Notes: a model not told the origin generated them from the letters alone. Counted from the stretch's first letter, positions 9,733 through 19,232 are shown. The stretch: 64,000 nucleotides of DNA from a bacterium (GCA_016125045.1 WGML01000005.1:1-64000), one strand, 5' to 3'. Program-made: numbers and translations.

Positions 9733-11568
9733 CTACTCCACGGTGACGGACTTGGCGAGGTTGCGGGGCTGGTCCACGTCCGCGCCTTTCTCAACCGCGA
9801 CGGCATAGGCGAGAAGCTGAAGCGGGACGACGGCGAGGATCGGCGCGAGCAGCGGGTCGCAGTCGGGGACGACCAGCGTGCGGGCGGGCGACGGGCCGGC
9901 GCTCGTCACGCCGTCGGCGGTGCTGATGAGGATGACCTTGCCGCGGCGAGTCGCCACCTCCTCGAGGTTGGACAGCGATTTGTCGAGCAGCTCGTCCGCC
10001 GGCGCGACCATGATGACGGGCGTTGCGTCGTCGACGAGGGCGATGGGCCCGTGTTTCAGCTCGCCCGACGCATAGCCCTCGGCGTGGATGTAGGAGATTT
10101 CCTTCAGCTTCAGCGCGCCCTCGAGCGCCATCGGATAGAAGACGCCGCGACCAAGGTAGAGGACGTCGCGCGCGCGGGACAGGTCGATCGCGATGTCGGC
10201 GGTCTCGGCCTCGAGCTTCAGCGTCTCCGAAAGCAGGCGGGGCCGCTCCATCATCGAGCGGGCGAAAGCGCGCTCCCGGTCGCGGCTGACGGCCCCGCGA
10301 TGGCGTCCGAGCGCGATGGCGACCGAGAGCAGCGCGCAGAGCTGGGCGGTGAACGCCTTGGTCGATGCAACTCCGATCTCGGTCCCGGCGAGGGTTGGGA
10401 AGACGGCGTCGACCTCGCGCGCGATCGAGGAGGTGGGCACGTTGACGACCGCGGCGGTGGTCAGACCCTGCGACCGGCAGAGATCGAGCGCGGCGCGCGT
10501 GTCGGCGGTCTCGCCCGACTGCGACACGAACAGGCAGAGCGTGGTGGGGGAGAGGACGGGCGAGCGGTAGCGGAATTCGGAGGCGATGTCGGCGGTCGCG
10601 GGGACGCGGGCGATCCGTTCGAACCAGTAGGCGGCGGCGAGGCCGGCATAGTAGGCGGTGCCGCAGGCGACGATCTGCACCCTGTCGACTTTGGCGAGGT
10701 CGATCGCGCCGCCGCCCGGCCGATCGGGCAGACCGACCGTCTCCTCGATGGCGTCGACATAGGCGGCGATGGTGCGCGAGGCGCTGTCGGGCTGTTCGTG
10801 GATCTCCTTCAGCATGAAGTGGCGGTAATTGCCCTTGTCGACGGCGGCGGCGATCGCGTCGATCTGCGTCACCGGGCGCTGCACCTCCTCGCCGGCGGTG
10901 TTGAAGATGGAGCGGGAGCCGCGATGCAGGACGCAGGCGTCGCCCTCCTCCAGATAGATCACCTGGCTGGTGAACGGCCCGACCGCGAGGGCGTCCGACC
11001 CGAGGAACATCTCGCCGCGACCGACGCCGATGACGAGCGGCGACCCCTGGCGGGCTCCCATCATCAGGTCCTCCTCCCCCTCGACGATCACCGCGAGGGC
11101 GTAGGCGCCCTTGAGCTGGCGGACGGCGCGCAGAAGCGCGTCCCTGGGGGTAAGGCCCTCGGTCAGCCCCTCGTCGATGAGATGGGCGATGGTCTCGCTG
11201 TCGGTCTGGGTGTCGAAGCGGCGGCCACGCGCCTCAAGGGCGAGACGAAGGTCGCGGAAATTCTCGATGATGCCGTTGTGGACGATCGCGACGCGGCCGG
11301 AGGCATGCGGGTGGGCGTTGATCTCGTTCGCCTCGCCATGCGTCGCCCAGCGGGTGTGGCCGACGCCGACGCCGCTTTCGAGACGCGCGGCGCGCACCTT
11401 GTCGTCGAGATTGATGAGCTTGCCGGGAGCGCGCACCCGCGTGACGCCGCCCGCCTCTAGTGTCGCGACGCCGGCGGAGTCATAGCCGCGGTATTCGAGC
11501 CGGCGCAGCGCCTCCACGAGCCGCAGGGCGACGGGCTCATCGCTCAGTATGCCTATGATTCCGCACAT
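9733..11568 (-). CDS. glmS: Glutamine-fructose-6-phosphate aminotransferase (isomerizing)
   Basis: A 611-residue enzyme that makes glucosamine-6-phosphate from fructose-6-phosphate and glutamine, the entry to peptidoglycan and lipid A precursors. The nucleophile Cys2 follows the start (MCGIIGIL), the glutaminase domain runs to about residue 240, and two SIS domains follow (CGTAYYAGLA, SQSGETADTRAAL, LGRGVFYPMALEGALKLKE). The C-terminus ends PRNLAKSVTVE, as in all GlmS enzymes. The gene runs away from glmM, the next enzyme of the pathway, across a 225-bp gap. I see no glmS ribozyme upstream. Confidence 0.98.
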   Translation of the reverse strand: MCGIIGILSDEPVALRLVEALRRLEYRGYDSAGVATLEAGGVTRVRAPGKLINLDDKVRAARLESGVGVGHTRWATHGEANEINAHPHASGRVAIVHNGIIENFRDLRLALEARGRRFDTQTDSETIAHLIDEGLTEGLTPRDALLRAVRQLKGAYALAVIVEGEEDLMMGARQGSPLVIGVGRGEMFLGSDALAVGPFTSQVIYLEEGDACVLHRGSRSIFNTAGEEVQRPVTQIDAIAAAVDKGNYRHFMLKEIHEQPDSASRTIAAYVDAIEETVGLPDRPGGGAIDLAKVDRVQIVACGTAYYAGLAAAYWFERIARVPATADIASEFRYRSPVLSPTTLCLFVSQSGETADTRAALDLCRSQGLTTAAVVNVPTSSIAREVDAVFPTLAGTEIGVASTKAFTAQLCALLSVAIALGRHRGAVSRDRERAFARSMMERPRLLSETLKLEAETADIAIDLSRARDVLYLGRGVFYPMALEGALKLKEISYIHAEGYASGELKHGPIALVDDATPVIMVAPADELLDKSLSNLEEVATRRGKVILISTADGVTSAGPSPARTLVVPDCDPLLAPILAVVPLQLLAYAVAVEKGADVDQPRNLAKSVTVE

Positions 11569-11793
11569 GACGACCCTCCTCTCACGCCCACCCGAACTGC
11601 GCGGGAGCTATAGGGGAGCGGTGGCGAAATGATGTTACAAAAAGGCGTCAGGCTTGGTCACGATCATCACGAGTGATGAACGCGCCGCTTGCGTTTGTGC
11701 GCCGCCGCGGGTTCAACCGCGCTCCGGTCCGTGTTTCAGGCGAGATCGCGGATCAGGCGACGGAGCCGCGGACCGGGGGGAGATGCAAGACGA
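11569..11793. promoter_or_regulatory. glmS/glmM divergent region with 16-bp inverted repeat
   Basis: This region must hold the promoters of both divergent genes. TCATCACGAGTGATGA at 11664-11679 is a perfect 7-bp inverted repeat around a 2-bp centre, the size of a dimeric repressor site. The regulator is unknown. A TTGGTC just upstream could be a forward -35, without a good -10. Confidence 0.45.
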
Positions 11794-13140
11794 ATGACTG
11801 CGCGCAAGATTTTCGGGACGGACGGCGTGAGGGGCACCGCCAACCGGTTTCCGGTGACGCCGGAAATGGCGATGCGGCTCGGCATGGCGGCGGCGACCTA
11901 TTTCAGACGGTCCGACCCGCGCCGGCATCTCGTTGTCATCGGCAAGGACACGCGGCTCTCCGGCTACATGCTCGAGCCCGCGCTCACCACGGGTTTCGCG
12001 GCCAAGGGGATGGACGTGATCCTGTTCGGACCGCTGCCGACGCCCGGGGTCGCGATGATGACGCGGTCGCTGCGCGCCGACCTCGGCGTGATGATCTCGG
12101 CCTCCCACAACTCGTTTGAGGACAACGGGATCAAGCTGTTCGGCCCGGACGGCTACAAACTCTCCGATGAGGCGGAAGCCGAGATCGAAAAGCTGATGTC
12201 GCGCCCGCTGGATGAGGATCTGGCGGCGCCCGCGGAACTGGGCCGGGCGCAGCGGGTGGACGACGCGCAGTCGCGCTATGTCGAAATCATCAAGGCGACC
12301 TTCCCAAAGAAGCTGCGGCTGACGAATCTGCGGGTGGTGGTCGACTGCGCGAACGGGGCGGCCTACCGCGTCGCGCCGAAGGCGCTGTTCGAACTCGGGG
12401 CGGAAGTGTTCCCGATCGGGGTGGAGCCCAATGGCTTCAACATCAACCGCGAGGTCGGATCGACCGACACGCGGGCGCTCGTCGAGGCGGTGCACCGCTT
12501 CCGGGCCGATATCGGGATCGCGCTCGACGGCGACGCCGACCGGGTTGTGCTGTGCGACGAGACCGGGCGGATCATCGACGGCGACCAGGTGCTCGGCATG
12601 ATCGCGCGCAGCTGGAAGGCGCAAGGGCGGCTGTCCAAGCCCGCGGTCGTCGCAACGATCATGTCCAATCTCGGCCTCGAGACCTATCTGAAGGGCATCG
12701 GGGTGACGCTCGAGCGCACCAAGGTCGGCGACCGCTATGTGGTGGCGCGGATGATCGAGAAGGGCATCAATCTCGGCGGAGAACAGTCCGGCCACGTCGT
12801 GATGTCGGATTTCTCGACGACCGGCGACGGGCTGATCGCGGCGCTTCAGGTGCTCGCGGCGCTGATGGAATCGGGCAAGCGGCTGAGCGAGGTCGCCCAC
12901 GTCTTCGACCCGGCGCCGCAGCGTCTGGTCAATGTGCCCTACAAGGGCGGCGATCCCCTGTCGCGCAAGCCCGTGCAGGAAGCAATCGCGGCGGCGGAGA
13001 AAGCGCTTGGCGCGCGCGGCCGCCTCGTGGTGCGTAAATCCGGGACGGAGCCCGTGGTGCGGGTGATGGCGCAGGCGGAAACCGAGGCGCTGGTGGCCGA
13101 GGCGGTCGAGGGTGTTCTGGACGCGCTCGATCCGCGCTAG
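11794..13140 (+). CDS. glmM: Phosphoglucosamine mutase
   Basis: A 448-residue enzyme that converts glucosamine-6-phosphate to glucosamine-1-phosphate. [13 protein letters not shown] at the N-terminus is diagnostic, the phosphorylated serine is S104 in [12 protein letters not shown], the metal loop is DGDADRV, and the sugar-binding GGEQSGH and phosphate-binding RKSGTEP loops are present. All four domains are complete and the length is normal. The start at 11794 (MTARKIFG) has a GGGGGGAGA run upstream. Together with glmS it supplies UDP-GlcNAc synthesis; in E. coli glmM follows folP, here it faces glmS. Confidence 0.97.
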   Translation: MTARKIFGTDGVRGTANRFPVTPEMAMRLGMAAATYFRRSDPRRHLVVIGKDTRLSGYMLEPALTTGFAAKGMDVILFGPLPTPGVAMMTRSLRADLGVMISASHNSFEDNGIKLFGPDGYKLSDEAEAEIEKLMSRPLDEDLAAPAELGRAQRVDDAQSRYVEIIKATFPKKLRLTNLRVVVDCANGAAYRVAPKALFELGAEVFPIGVEPNGFNINREVGSTDTRALVEAVHRFRADIGIALDGDADRVVLCDETGRIIDGDQVLGMIARSWKAQGRLSKPAVVATIMSNLGLETYLKGIGVTLERTKVGDRYVVARMIEKGINLGGEQSGHVVMSDFSTTGDGLIAALQVLAALMESGKRLSEVAHVFDPAPQRLVNVPYKGGDPLSRKPVQEAIAAAEKALGARGRLVVRKSGTEPVVRVMAQAETEALVAEAVEGVLDALDPR

Positions 13141-13191
13141 AGGGTCCTCTGACACAGGGCTTCCGGGTTCGGGAAGCGGACGAGGTGGTTG

Positions 13192-14502
13192 ATGCGTATT
13201 GCTATGATCGGGACCGGCTATGTCGGCCTGGTGTCCGGCGCCTGTTTCGCCGACTTCGGACACAATGTGACGTGCGTCGACAAGGACGCGCGCAAGATCG
13301 ACCGCCTGATGCACGGCGAAATCCCGATCTTCGAGCCGGGGCTCGATCAGCTTGTCGCATCGAATGTGCGCGAGGGACGGCTCGACTTCGCGGTGGAGAG
13401 CGACGCCGCGATCCATGATGCGGACGCGGTGTTCATCGCCGTGGGCACGCCATCCCGCCGCGGCGACGGCCATGCGGACCTCTCCTATGTGTACGCCGCC
13501 GCCAAGGAAATCGCCGAGAACATGACCGGCTTCACCGTGGTGGTGACGAAATCGACGGTTCCGGTGGGCACGGGCGACGAGGTCGAGCAGATCATCCGCC
13601 AGACGCGGCCGGACGCCGAATTCGCCGTGGTCTCCAATCCGGAATTCCTGCGCGAGGGGGCGGCGATCGCCGACTTCAAACGCCCGGACCGGGTGGTGGT
13701 CGGCACCGATGACGAGCGCGCCCGCGAGGTGATGCGCGAAATCTATCGTCCGCTCTATCTCAACGAGACGCCGATCCTGTTCACCTCACGGCGGACGTCG
13801 GAGCTGATCAAGTATGCGGCGAACGCCTTCCTTGCGGTGAAGATCACCTTCATCAACGAAATGGCGGACCTGTGCGAGAAGGTCGGAGCCAATGTGCAGG
13901 AGGTGTCGCGCGGCATCGGCCTCGACAACCGGATCGGGAAGAAGTTCCTGCACGCGGGGCCGGGCTATGGCGGGTCGTGCTTCCCCAAGGACACGCTCGC
14001 CCTCACCAAGACGGCCAATGATCACGGCAGCCCGGTGCGGATCGTCGACACGGTGGTTGAGGTCAACAACGCCCGCAAGAAGGCGATGGCGGGCAAGATC
14101 ATCCGCGCGATGGGCGGCGACGTGCAGGGTCGGACGATCGCCGTGCTCGGCCTCGCCTTCAAGCCCAACACCGACGACATGCGGGACGCGCCGGCGCTCG
14201 ACATCATTCCGGCGTTGCAGGAGGCGGGCGCGTCGGTGCGCGCGTTCGATCCCGAAGCGATGAACGAAGCCGACAAGATGCTGCACGACGTGTTCTTCTG
14301 CGACGGCCCGTATCACGCCGTCGAGGGCGCGGACGCGATGGTCATCATCACCGAATGGGATCCGTTCCGCGCGCTTGATCTCGACCGCGTCAAATCGCTG
14401 ATGCGGACGCCGCTGATCGTCGACCTGCGAAACATCTACGCCCCGGAGGAGGTGACGCGCCGCGGGTTCGCCTATGACAGCGTCGGGCGCCCGCAGCGGT
14501 GA
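13192..14502 (+). CDS. ugd: UDP-glucose 6-dehydrogenase
   Basis: A 436-residue NAD-dependent enzyme that oxidises UDP-glucose twice to UDP-glucuronate, a precursor of capsule, exopolysaccharide and lipid A sugars. The NAD motif GTGYVG is near the N-terminus (residues 7-12). The catalytic cysteine is C263 in GPGYGGSCFPKD, and the C-terminal NAD/UDP half carries GLAFKPNTDDMRDAP. The start at 13192 has GAGG seven bases upstream. It follows glmM by 51 bp and may be cotranscribed, grouping sugar-nucleotide genes. The exporter at the window start could use such precursors, but that link is only suggestive. Confidence 0.96.
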   Translation: MRIAMIGTGYVGLVSGACFADFGHNVTCVDKDARKIDRLMHGEIPIFEPGLDQLVASNVREGRLDFAVESDAAIHDADAVFIAVGTPSRRGDGHADLSYVYAAAKEIAENMTGFTVVVTKSTVPVGTGDEVEQIIRQTRPDAEFAVVSNPEFLREGAAIADFKRPDRVVVGTDDERAREVMREIYRPLYLNETPILFTSRRTSELIKYAANAFLAVKITFINEMADLCEKVGANVQEVSRGIGLDNRIGKKFLHAGPGYGGSCFPKDTLALTKTANDHGSPVRIVDTVVEVNNARKKAMAGKIIRAMGGDVQGRTIAVLGLAFKPNTDDMRDAPALDIIPALQEAGASVRAFDPEAMNEADKMLHDVFFCDGPYHAVEGADAMVIITEWDPFRALDLDRVKSLMRTPLIVDLRNIYAPEEVTRRGFAYDSVGRPQR

Positions 14503-14511
14503 CGGGAGCCG

Positions 14512-16347
14512 CTACTCCGCCGCCGCGGCGCCGGTGAACTGCAGCTCGGCGAGACGGGCGTAGAGACCGCCCGCGCGGACGAGGCTCTGATGGTCGCCCT
14601 CCTCCACGATCCTGCCGCCCTCCATGACGAGGATGCGGTCGGCGCGGCGCACGGTGGCCAGACGGTGCGCGATCACGAAGGTGGTGCGGCCCTCGGCGGC
14701 GCGCTCAAGCGCCTGCTGGACGAGCCGCTCATTGTTGGCGTCGAGGGCGCTCGTCGCCTCGTCGAGCAGCATGACCGGCGCGCCGCGAACGAGCGCGCGG
14801 GCGATGGCGATGCGCTGGCGCTCACCGCCCGACAGCGACTTGCCCTTTGAGCCGACCTCGGCGGTGAGGCCGCCGCGCGGTTCGAGAAAGGCGAGCGCCT
14901 CGGCCCTGGCGAGCGCCTCGCGCACCTCCTCGTCGGTCGCGTCGGCGCGGCCGAACCGCACATTGTCGACCGCGGCGCCGGTGAAGATCGGGGCTTCCTG
15001 CGGGACGTAGGCGAAGCGCGCGCGCCAGTCCGCCGGGTCGCAGTCGCGGGCGTCGACATCATCGAGCAGGACCCGGCCGGTCGTCGGGTCGAAGAAGCGC
15101 AGCAGGAGCCGCAGGACGGTCGACTTTCCGGCGCCCGACGGGCCGACGAGGGCGACGAGCTCGCCCGGTCGTGCATCAAAGCTCAGCCGGTCGAGGGAGG
15201 GTGTGTCCGCCCCGGGATAGGTGAAGGAGACGTGGTCGAACACCACCCGTCCGGCGGCGCGTTGCGGCAGCGCGGTCGGCGTCGCGGGGGCGGCGATATC
15301 GGGCCGCTGGCCGAGAATCTCCATCGCCCGCATGGCGGCGCCGGAGGCGCGCATGGCGTCGCCATAGACCTCCGCCACGGTGGCGAATCCACCGACGCCG
15401 AGAAGGGCGAGAAAAGCGAACTGGAGGAAGGCCCCGGTGGTCATGTCGCCCGAGATCACGCTGCGCGCGCCGAGCCAGACGACGCCGGCGACGCCTGCAA
15501 AGAACAGCGAGATGATGACGCCGGTGAGAAACGCCCGGGCGTTGATGCGGGCGAGCGCGGCGCGGAAGGCGGCCTCCACCGCGTCGCGGAACCGCCGGTC
15601 CCGCGCCGTCTCCATGCCGTAGGCCTGCACAAGATCGATGGCGTCGAGCGTTTCGGTGGCTTCGGCGGCGGCGTCCGCGAGCCGGTCCTGCGCGGAGACG
15701 GAGAGGCGGCGGACGCGACGGCCGACCGCCATGATCGGGAAGATCGTCACCGGCGCGAGCACGAAGAGGAGCGCGGTCAGCTGCCAGCTCACCACCGCCA
15801 TGAGGATGAGGGCGCCAAGGCCGGTCAGCGTGGAGCGCACCGCCATCGAGAAGCTCGAGCCGAAAAAGGTTTCGATGAGGGTGATGTCGGCGGTGAGGCG
15901 CGAGACCGCCTCGCCCGTGCGCAGCTTCGCAAAATAGGCCGGAGACAGGCTGAGCAGCCGGGTGTAGACGTCCGCGCGCAGATCAGCCGCGAGCCGCTCC
16001 CCGAAGCGCGAGAAGAAGTAGAAGCGGACGGCGGAAAACAGGCCGAGGATGAGCGACAGCGCGATGACCGCGAGAAATCCCTGATTGATGGTGGTCATGT
16101 CGGCGCTGAGGCCCGCATCGCCGAGCCAGCGCACCGGCAGGGTGATGGCGAGGTTCGCGGCCGCCGACAGGACGAGAAAAACGATCGCCGCCGCCGCGAC
16201 GCTTTTCTGGCGCATGACATAGGGAAGCAGCAGCAGGAGCGGACGCAGGGACTTGGCCTTTGCGCGCTCGGCGCCGCCCTCCCCCCAACGCATCTGGTTG
16301 ACCTGACGGTCGAACTCAGCGCCGCCGCCGCTTGGTGTTTCGGCCAT
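14512..16347 (-). CDS. MsbA-type ABC transporter (fused membrane and ATPase domains)
   Basis: A 611-residue half transporter. A six-helix exporter domain covers about residues 40-330, then the ATPase carries Walker A GPSGAGKST, signature LSGGERQR and Walker B VMLLDEATSALD with IAHR in the H-loop. It would work as a homodimer in the inner membrane, in the group annotated as lipid A or multidrug exporter (subfamily B). The start at 16347 has AGGAGGTGG eight bases upstream; a longer reading from 16482 is unsupported. It ends 9 bp from the convergent ugd gene. The substrate cannot be told. Confidence 0.9.
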   Translation of the reverse strand: MAETPSGGGAEFDRQVNQMRWGEGGAERAKAKSLRPLLLLLPYVMRQKSVAAAAIVFLVLSAAANLAITLPVRWLGDAGLSADMTTINQGFLAVIALSLILGLFSAVRFYFFSRFGERLAADLRADVYTRLLSLSPAYFAKLRTGEAVSRLTADITLIETFFGSSFSMAVRSTLTGLGALILMAVVSWQLTALLFVLAPVTIFPIMAVGRRVRRLSVSAQDRLADAAAEATETLDAIDLVQAYGMETARDRRFRDAVEAAFRAALARINARAFLTGVIISLFFAGVAGVVWLGARSVISGDMTTGAFLQFAFLALLGVGGFATVAEVYGDAMRASGAAMRAMEILGQRPDIAAPATPTALPQRAAGRVVFDHVSFTYPGADTPSLDRLSFDARPGELVALVGPSGAGKSTVLRLLLRFFDPTTGRVLLDDVDARDCDPADWRARFAYVPQEAPIFTGAAVDNVRFGRADATDEEVREALARAEALAFLEPRGGLTAEVGSKGKSLSGGERQRIAIARALVRGAPVMLLDEATSALDANNERLVQQALERAAEGRTTFVIAHRLATVRRADRILVMEGGRIVEEGDHQSLVRAGGLYARLAELQFTGAAAAE

Positions 16348-16502
16348 GAGGGGTCCACCTCCTGTTGGTTGCGCGGGCTCGGTCGTGCTGCGAGGCAGAC
16401 GCCTTGCCAGAAGCCGGCCGATGGCGTAAGAACGCGCTCCGATTTTTTGGCGGGCGCCGCCGCAAGCGATTGCGCCCCTCATCCCAAGTTGAGATGCGGA
16501 CG

Positions 16503-16724
16503 ATGAAAAAAGAAGGCCACCCCGACTATCACTTCATCACCGTGGTGATGACGGACGGCACGTCGTTCAAGACGCGGTCGACGGTTGGCAAGGCAGGCCA
16601 CGTCATCAATCTCGACATCGATCCGAAGACGCACCCGGCCTGGACCGGCGGCAACCAGACCGTACTGGATCGCGGCGGACGGGTGTCGCGCTTCAAGGAC
16701 AAGTTCAAGGGCTTCGTCCGCTAG
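16503..16724 (+). CDS. rpmE: 50S ribosomal protein L31
   Basis: A 73-residue L31 beginning [19 protein letters not shown] and ending [13 protein letters not shown]. It lacks the CxxC zinc pairs found in the zinc-binding (C+) form, so it is the zinc-independent type common in alphaproteobacteria. It bridges the subunits at the central protuberance. An in-frame ATG lies nine bases upstream (16494); 16503 matches family length. The gene is divergent from the ABC transporter and converges on a small membrane protein gene. Confidence 0.95.
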   Translation: MKKEGHPDYHFITVVMTDGTSFKTRSTVGKAGHVINLDIDPKTHPAWTGGNQTVLDRGGRVSRFKDKFKGFVR

Positions 16725-16734
16725 GCCCGAAGGC

Positions 16735-17187
16735 TCACGCGTCCGGCGCCCGCCGGCGCGAGCGGGCGCGTATCCACGGAACAAGGGCAAACAGCAGCTG
16801 GCCGACAAGGCCGGTCGCGCCGGCGGGCGTCAGCCAGTCCCGCAGCCAGGCGACGAGGGATCGCCCCATCGCGGCCCCCAGCACCGCCTCCATCACCAGC
16901 AGCATGACGAAAGCGATGGCGCCCGCGACGAGCGCTTGGCCCTCGCGGGATCCAATGCGGGCGACGCGCTCCGTCGCCGCGCACGCGACCCAGGACGCGA
17001 GGAGCATGAAAGGGAGTTCAATCGCGACGGCGGCGAGCGGTCCCACAGCCGGCGCAAGGACGAGGACGCGAACCACGCCGAGCGCGAACCCGACCGCGAA
17101 CACGAGCGCGGCGTAGACGACGCCGAACAGCAGGAGGGTGGACAGGCGCGCCGTGCGCGGCGGCCCCGGACGGCCGGAGGCCGTCAA
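16735..17187 (-). CDS. Small four-helix membrane protein of unknown function
   Basis: 150 residues with about four hydrophobic segments (roughly residues 17-38, 45-70, 84-107 and 122-138) and a basic C-terminal tail (RARSRRR). I do not recognise the family. The gene starts with TTG at 17187 and overlaps the rcdA stop codon by two bases, so it is translationally coupled to rcdA. That coupling, next to a cell-cycle adaptor, is the only hint to its role. The 3' end contains an 8-bp GC inverted repeat (16746-16753 with 16762-16769) close to the convergent rpmE. Confidence 0.7.
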   Translation of the reverse strand: MTASGRPGPPRTARLSTLLLFGVVYAALVFAVGFALGVVRVLVLAPAVGPLAAVAIELPFMLLASWVACAATERVARIGSREGQALVAGAIAFVMLLVMEAVLGAAMGRSLVAWLRDWLTPAGATGLVGQLLFALVPWIRARSRRRAPDA

Positions 17188-17735
17188 GTCTGCTCGCGCC
17201 AGATCGCGAGCGGGTCGAACACGCCGCCCTCAGCCGCTGACTTGAGCTTGTCGAGCTGGCGGATCACGGGATTGTCGCCGATCAGCGGATCCTCGCAGTA
17301 GAGCGCCTCATCGAGACGCCACACACGATCGTAGAGCGCGCGGGAGCGGTCGATCAGGACACGCAGCTCGGCCGGCATCAGCACCCGCTCGGTCGACCGC
17401 ACGCTGGTGGGCGGGGCGAGGCGGAATTTCTGCTCGCCGGCCTCATCAAGCGTCATGTCCTTGTCGCGCACGGCGCGCTGGACGACGAGCCAGCTCGCGG
17501 CCTGCATGAGGCGCGTGGTCACTTCCATGCTTTCGGCGGCGTAGACGAGCGCGCCCTCGCGCGGAAGGCTGCGCGACGCCTGACGGCCGGGGCCGTCGAG
17601 ATAGGCGGCCGCTTCCTCGACGAGCTTCATGCCGTCCTTGAACAAACGGTCGAAGACCTCGGAGGCCGCGAAATCCGCCACCCGTTGCTTCCAGTCATGG
17701 GCTCCCGCCCCGATGGAATGGATCGCGTCCCGCAT
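17184..17735 (-). CDS. rcdA: RcdA-like DUF1465 protein (CtrA-degradation adaptor)
   Basis: A 183-residue helical protein of the DUF1465 family, which includes RcdA of Caulobacter. Characteristic stretches are FDRLFKDGMKLVEEAAAYLDG, AESMEVTTRLMQAASWLVVQRAV and RVWRLDEALY. In Caulobacter RcdA is an adaptor that, with CpdR and PopA, brings the cell-cycle regulator CtrA to the ClpXP protease. I chose ATG 17735, with TGAGG six bases upstream; a GTG at 17774 would add 13 residues without a ribosome site. Neighbours rpmE, DUF1192 and trcR form a recurring alphaproteobacterial cluster. Assignment is by family resemblance. Confidence 0.8.
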   Translation of the reverse strand: MRDAIHSIGAGAHDWKQRVADFAASEVFDRLFKDGMKLVEEAAAYLDGPGRQASRSLPREGALVYAAESMEVTTRLMQAASWLVVQRAVRDKDMTLDEAGEQKFRLAPPTSVRSTERVLMPAELRVLIDRSRALYDRVWRLDEALYCEDPLIGDNPVIRQLDKLKSAAEGGVFDPLAIWREQT

Positions 17736-17877
17736 CGTCAGCCTCACACCCGAATCAGTCACGCCTTGGGTCACACACGGTCGACGCCAGAGCTTAGTGG
17801 AACATTAGCGCCGCCCGGAGAGGGCGCCAGCGATCGCTGCACACGCAAGCATCGCGCCGATTCACCAAGGCGGGCCG

Positions 17878-18054
17878 TCAACGCTTGAAAAAGGCGGCCT
17901 CCGCGGCGCGGCGTGTGGCTTCCTTCTTGGCGATCTCCGCTTCGCAGAGCGCGATTTCGGCGTTGAGCCGTTCGATGCGCTCCTTGAGCTCGTTGATCGA
18001 CATGTCCTCGAGCAGGCGTTTGGTCTTGGGGGTCAGCTCCTCGTCGCCCAGCAT
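17878..18054 (-). CDS. DUF1192 small protein
   Basis: A 58-residue protein starting MLGDEELTPKTKRLLEDMS, with an amphipathic heptad-like helix through INELKERIERLNAEIALCEAEIAKKE and a basic C-terminus ending AAFFKR. This is the DUF1192 pattern, a small coiled-coil family of alphaproteobacteria with no known function. GGAGGTGA lies six bases before the ATG. It lies divergent from the quinone oxidoreductase gene and upstream of rcdA on the same strand (142 bp apart), so the two could share a transcript. Confidence 0.88.
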   Translation of the reverse strand: MLGDEELTPKTKRLLEDMSINELKERIERLNAEIALCEAEIAKKEATRRAAEAAFFKR

Positions 18055-18112
18055 TGCCTCTCACCTCCAGGGTCAATATGGCTTGTGGACGACTATGCCG
18101 GAGACGCCAGAA

Positions 18113-19093
18113 ATGTCCAAAACCCAGATGAAGGCGATCGCAGTCGTCAAGGACGCCCCGCTGAAGCTGATCGAGATCGACCGGCCGGTCCCTGGACAGG
18201 CCGACGTGCTGATCCGGGTCGAGGCCGCGGGCGTGAACCGGCCGGACCTGCTGCAGCGGTCGGGCCTTTATCCCCCTCCCCCCGGCGCGCCGGCGACGCT
18301 CGGGCTTGAGGTGGCGGGTGTGGTGGAGGCGGTCGGCGCGCAGGTGACGCGCTGGAAGGCCGGCGACCGGGTGTGCGCGCTGCTCGGCGGCGGCGGCTAT
18401 GCGGAGTATGCAACCGTGCATGAGGGATCGGTTCTGCCGATTCCGGAACCGCTCGATTTCGTGGGTGCAGCGAGCCTGCCCGAGACGGTGTTCACGGTCT
18501 GGAACAACGTCTTTCACATCTGCAAGCTGAAGCCCGGGGAGGCCTTCCTCGTCCATGGCGGCGCGAGCGGCATCGGCGTCGCGGCGATCCAGATGACCGC
18601 CGCATGGGGCGCCAGGGTTTACGCGACGGCGGGCACGGACGAGAAATGCCGAACCTGCGAGGCGCTCGGGGCGACGCGGGCGGTCAACTACCGCACCGAA
18701 CGATTCGATGAGGTGCTCGCCGCCGAAGGCGGGGTCGATGTCATCCTCGACATGGTGGGAGCGCCTTATTTCGAAGCGAATGTGGCGATCCTGAAGGATC
18801 TCGGTCGGCTGGCCTATATCGCGTTCCTGCACGGGTCGCGGATCGAGGGCGACTTCATGCGCCTGATGCTGAAACGGCTGACGGTGACGGGCTCGACCCT
18901 GCGAATCCGCAGCACCGACTACAAGGCGATGCTCGCGCGGGAGATCGAAACGCATGTCTGGCCGATGATCCGCGAGGAACTGGTGCGCCCGGTCATCGAC
19001 AGCGTCTTTCCGCTCGCCGAGGCGGAAGCGGCGCACGCCCGGCTGACCGGCGGGGACCATGTCGGCAAGATCGTGCTCACGCCCGGAGCCTGA
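18113..19093 (+). CDS. NAD(P)H quinone oxidoreductase, MDR/PIG3 family
   Basis: A 326-residue zinc-independent medium-chain reductase. The N-terminal GroES-like domain includes VEAAGVNRPDLLQRSGLYPPPPGAPATLGLEVAG, typical of the QOR/PIG3 branch. The Rossmann motif is HGGASGIGVAAIQMTAAWGA, and the NADP-dependent fold continues to the C-terminus. It reduces quinones or enones with NADPH. I chose the start at 18113 (MSKTQMKAIAV) because GGAGA precedes it by eight bases; 18095 is the alternative. The position between DUF1192 and DUF1013 is conserved in alphaproteobacteria. The physiological substrate is not evident. Confidence 0.9.
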   Translation: MSKTQMKAIAVVKDAPLKLIEIDRPVPGQADVLIRVEAAGVNRPDLLQRSGLYPPPPGAPATLGLEVAGVVEAVGAQVTRWKAGDRVCALLGGGGYAEYATVHEGSVLPIPEPLDFVGAASLPETVFTVWNNVFHICKLKPGEAFLVHGGASGIGVAAIQMTAAWGARVYATAGTDEKCRTCEALGATRAVNYRTERFDEVLAAEGGVDVILDMVGAPYFEANVAILKDLGRLAYIAFLHGSRIEGDFMRLMLKRLTVTGSTLRIRSTDYKAMLAREIETHVWPMIREELVRPVIDSVFPLAEAEAAHARLTGGDHVGKIVLTPGA

Positions 19094-19119
19094 AACGCAA
19101 AAGCCGCCGATTGAAATTG

Positions 19120-19148
19120 TTCACAAAACCAAGAATTGCGCCTATACC
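19120..19148 (+). promoter_or_regulatory. Candidate promoter of the TrcR-like gene
   Basis: TTCACA (19120-19125) and TATACC (19143-19148) are 17 bp apart, in an AT-rich patch between the reductase stop and the DUF1013 gene. It implies an untranslated leader of about 75-80 nt. Confidence 0.5.
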
Positions 19149-19232
19149 CAGCGCGCTGAGAGCAATTTTTCCGCAACACGAGTTCGGAACGCGCAGGCCC
19201 CGGCGCCGGGCGCGGCCCCTTGGGAGACGATG

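Noticed and set aside
9688-11460. A 590-codon open frame opposite glmS
   Set aside because: It is the shadow of glmS, with compositionally odd Gly/Arg/Asp-rich translation and no recognisable motif. The same applies to long frames opposite obgE (5124-6602), phoD (8010-9395), glmM (11713-13473) and ptsP (35122-37062).
11569-11793. glmS ribozyme
   Set aside because: The upstream region of glmS is short and lacks the conserved core of that RNA, which is mostly confined to Gram-positive bacteria.
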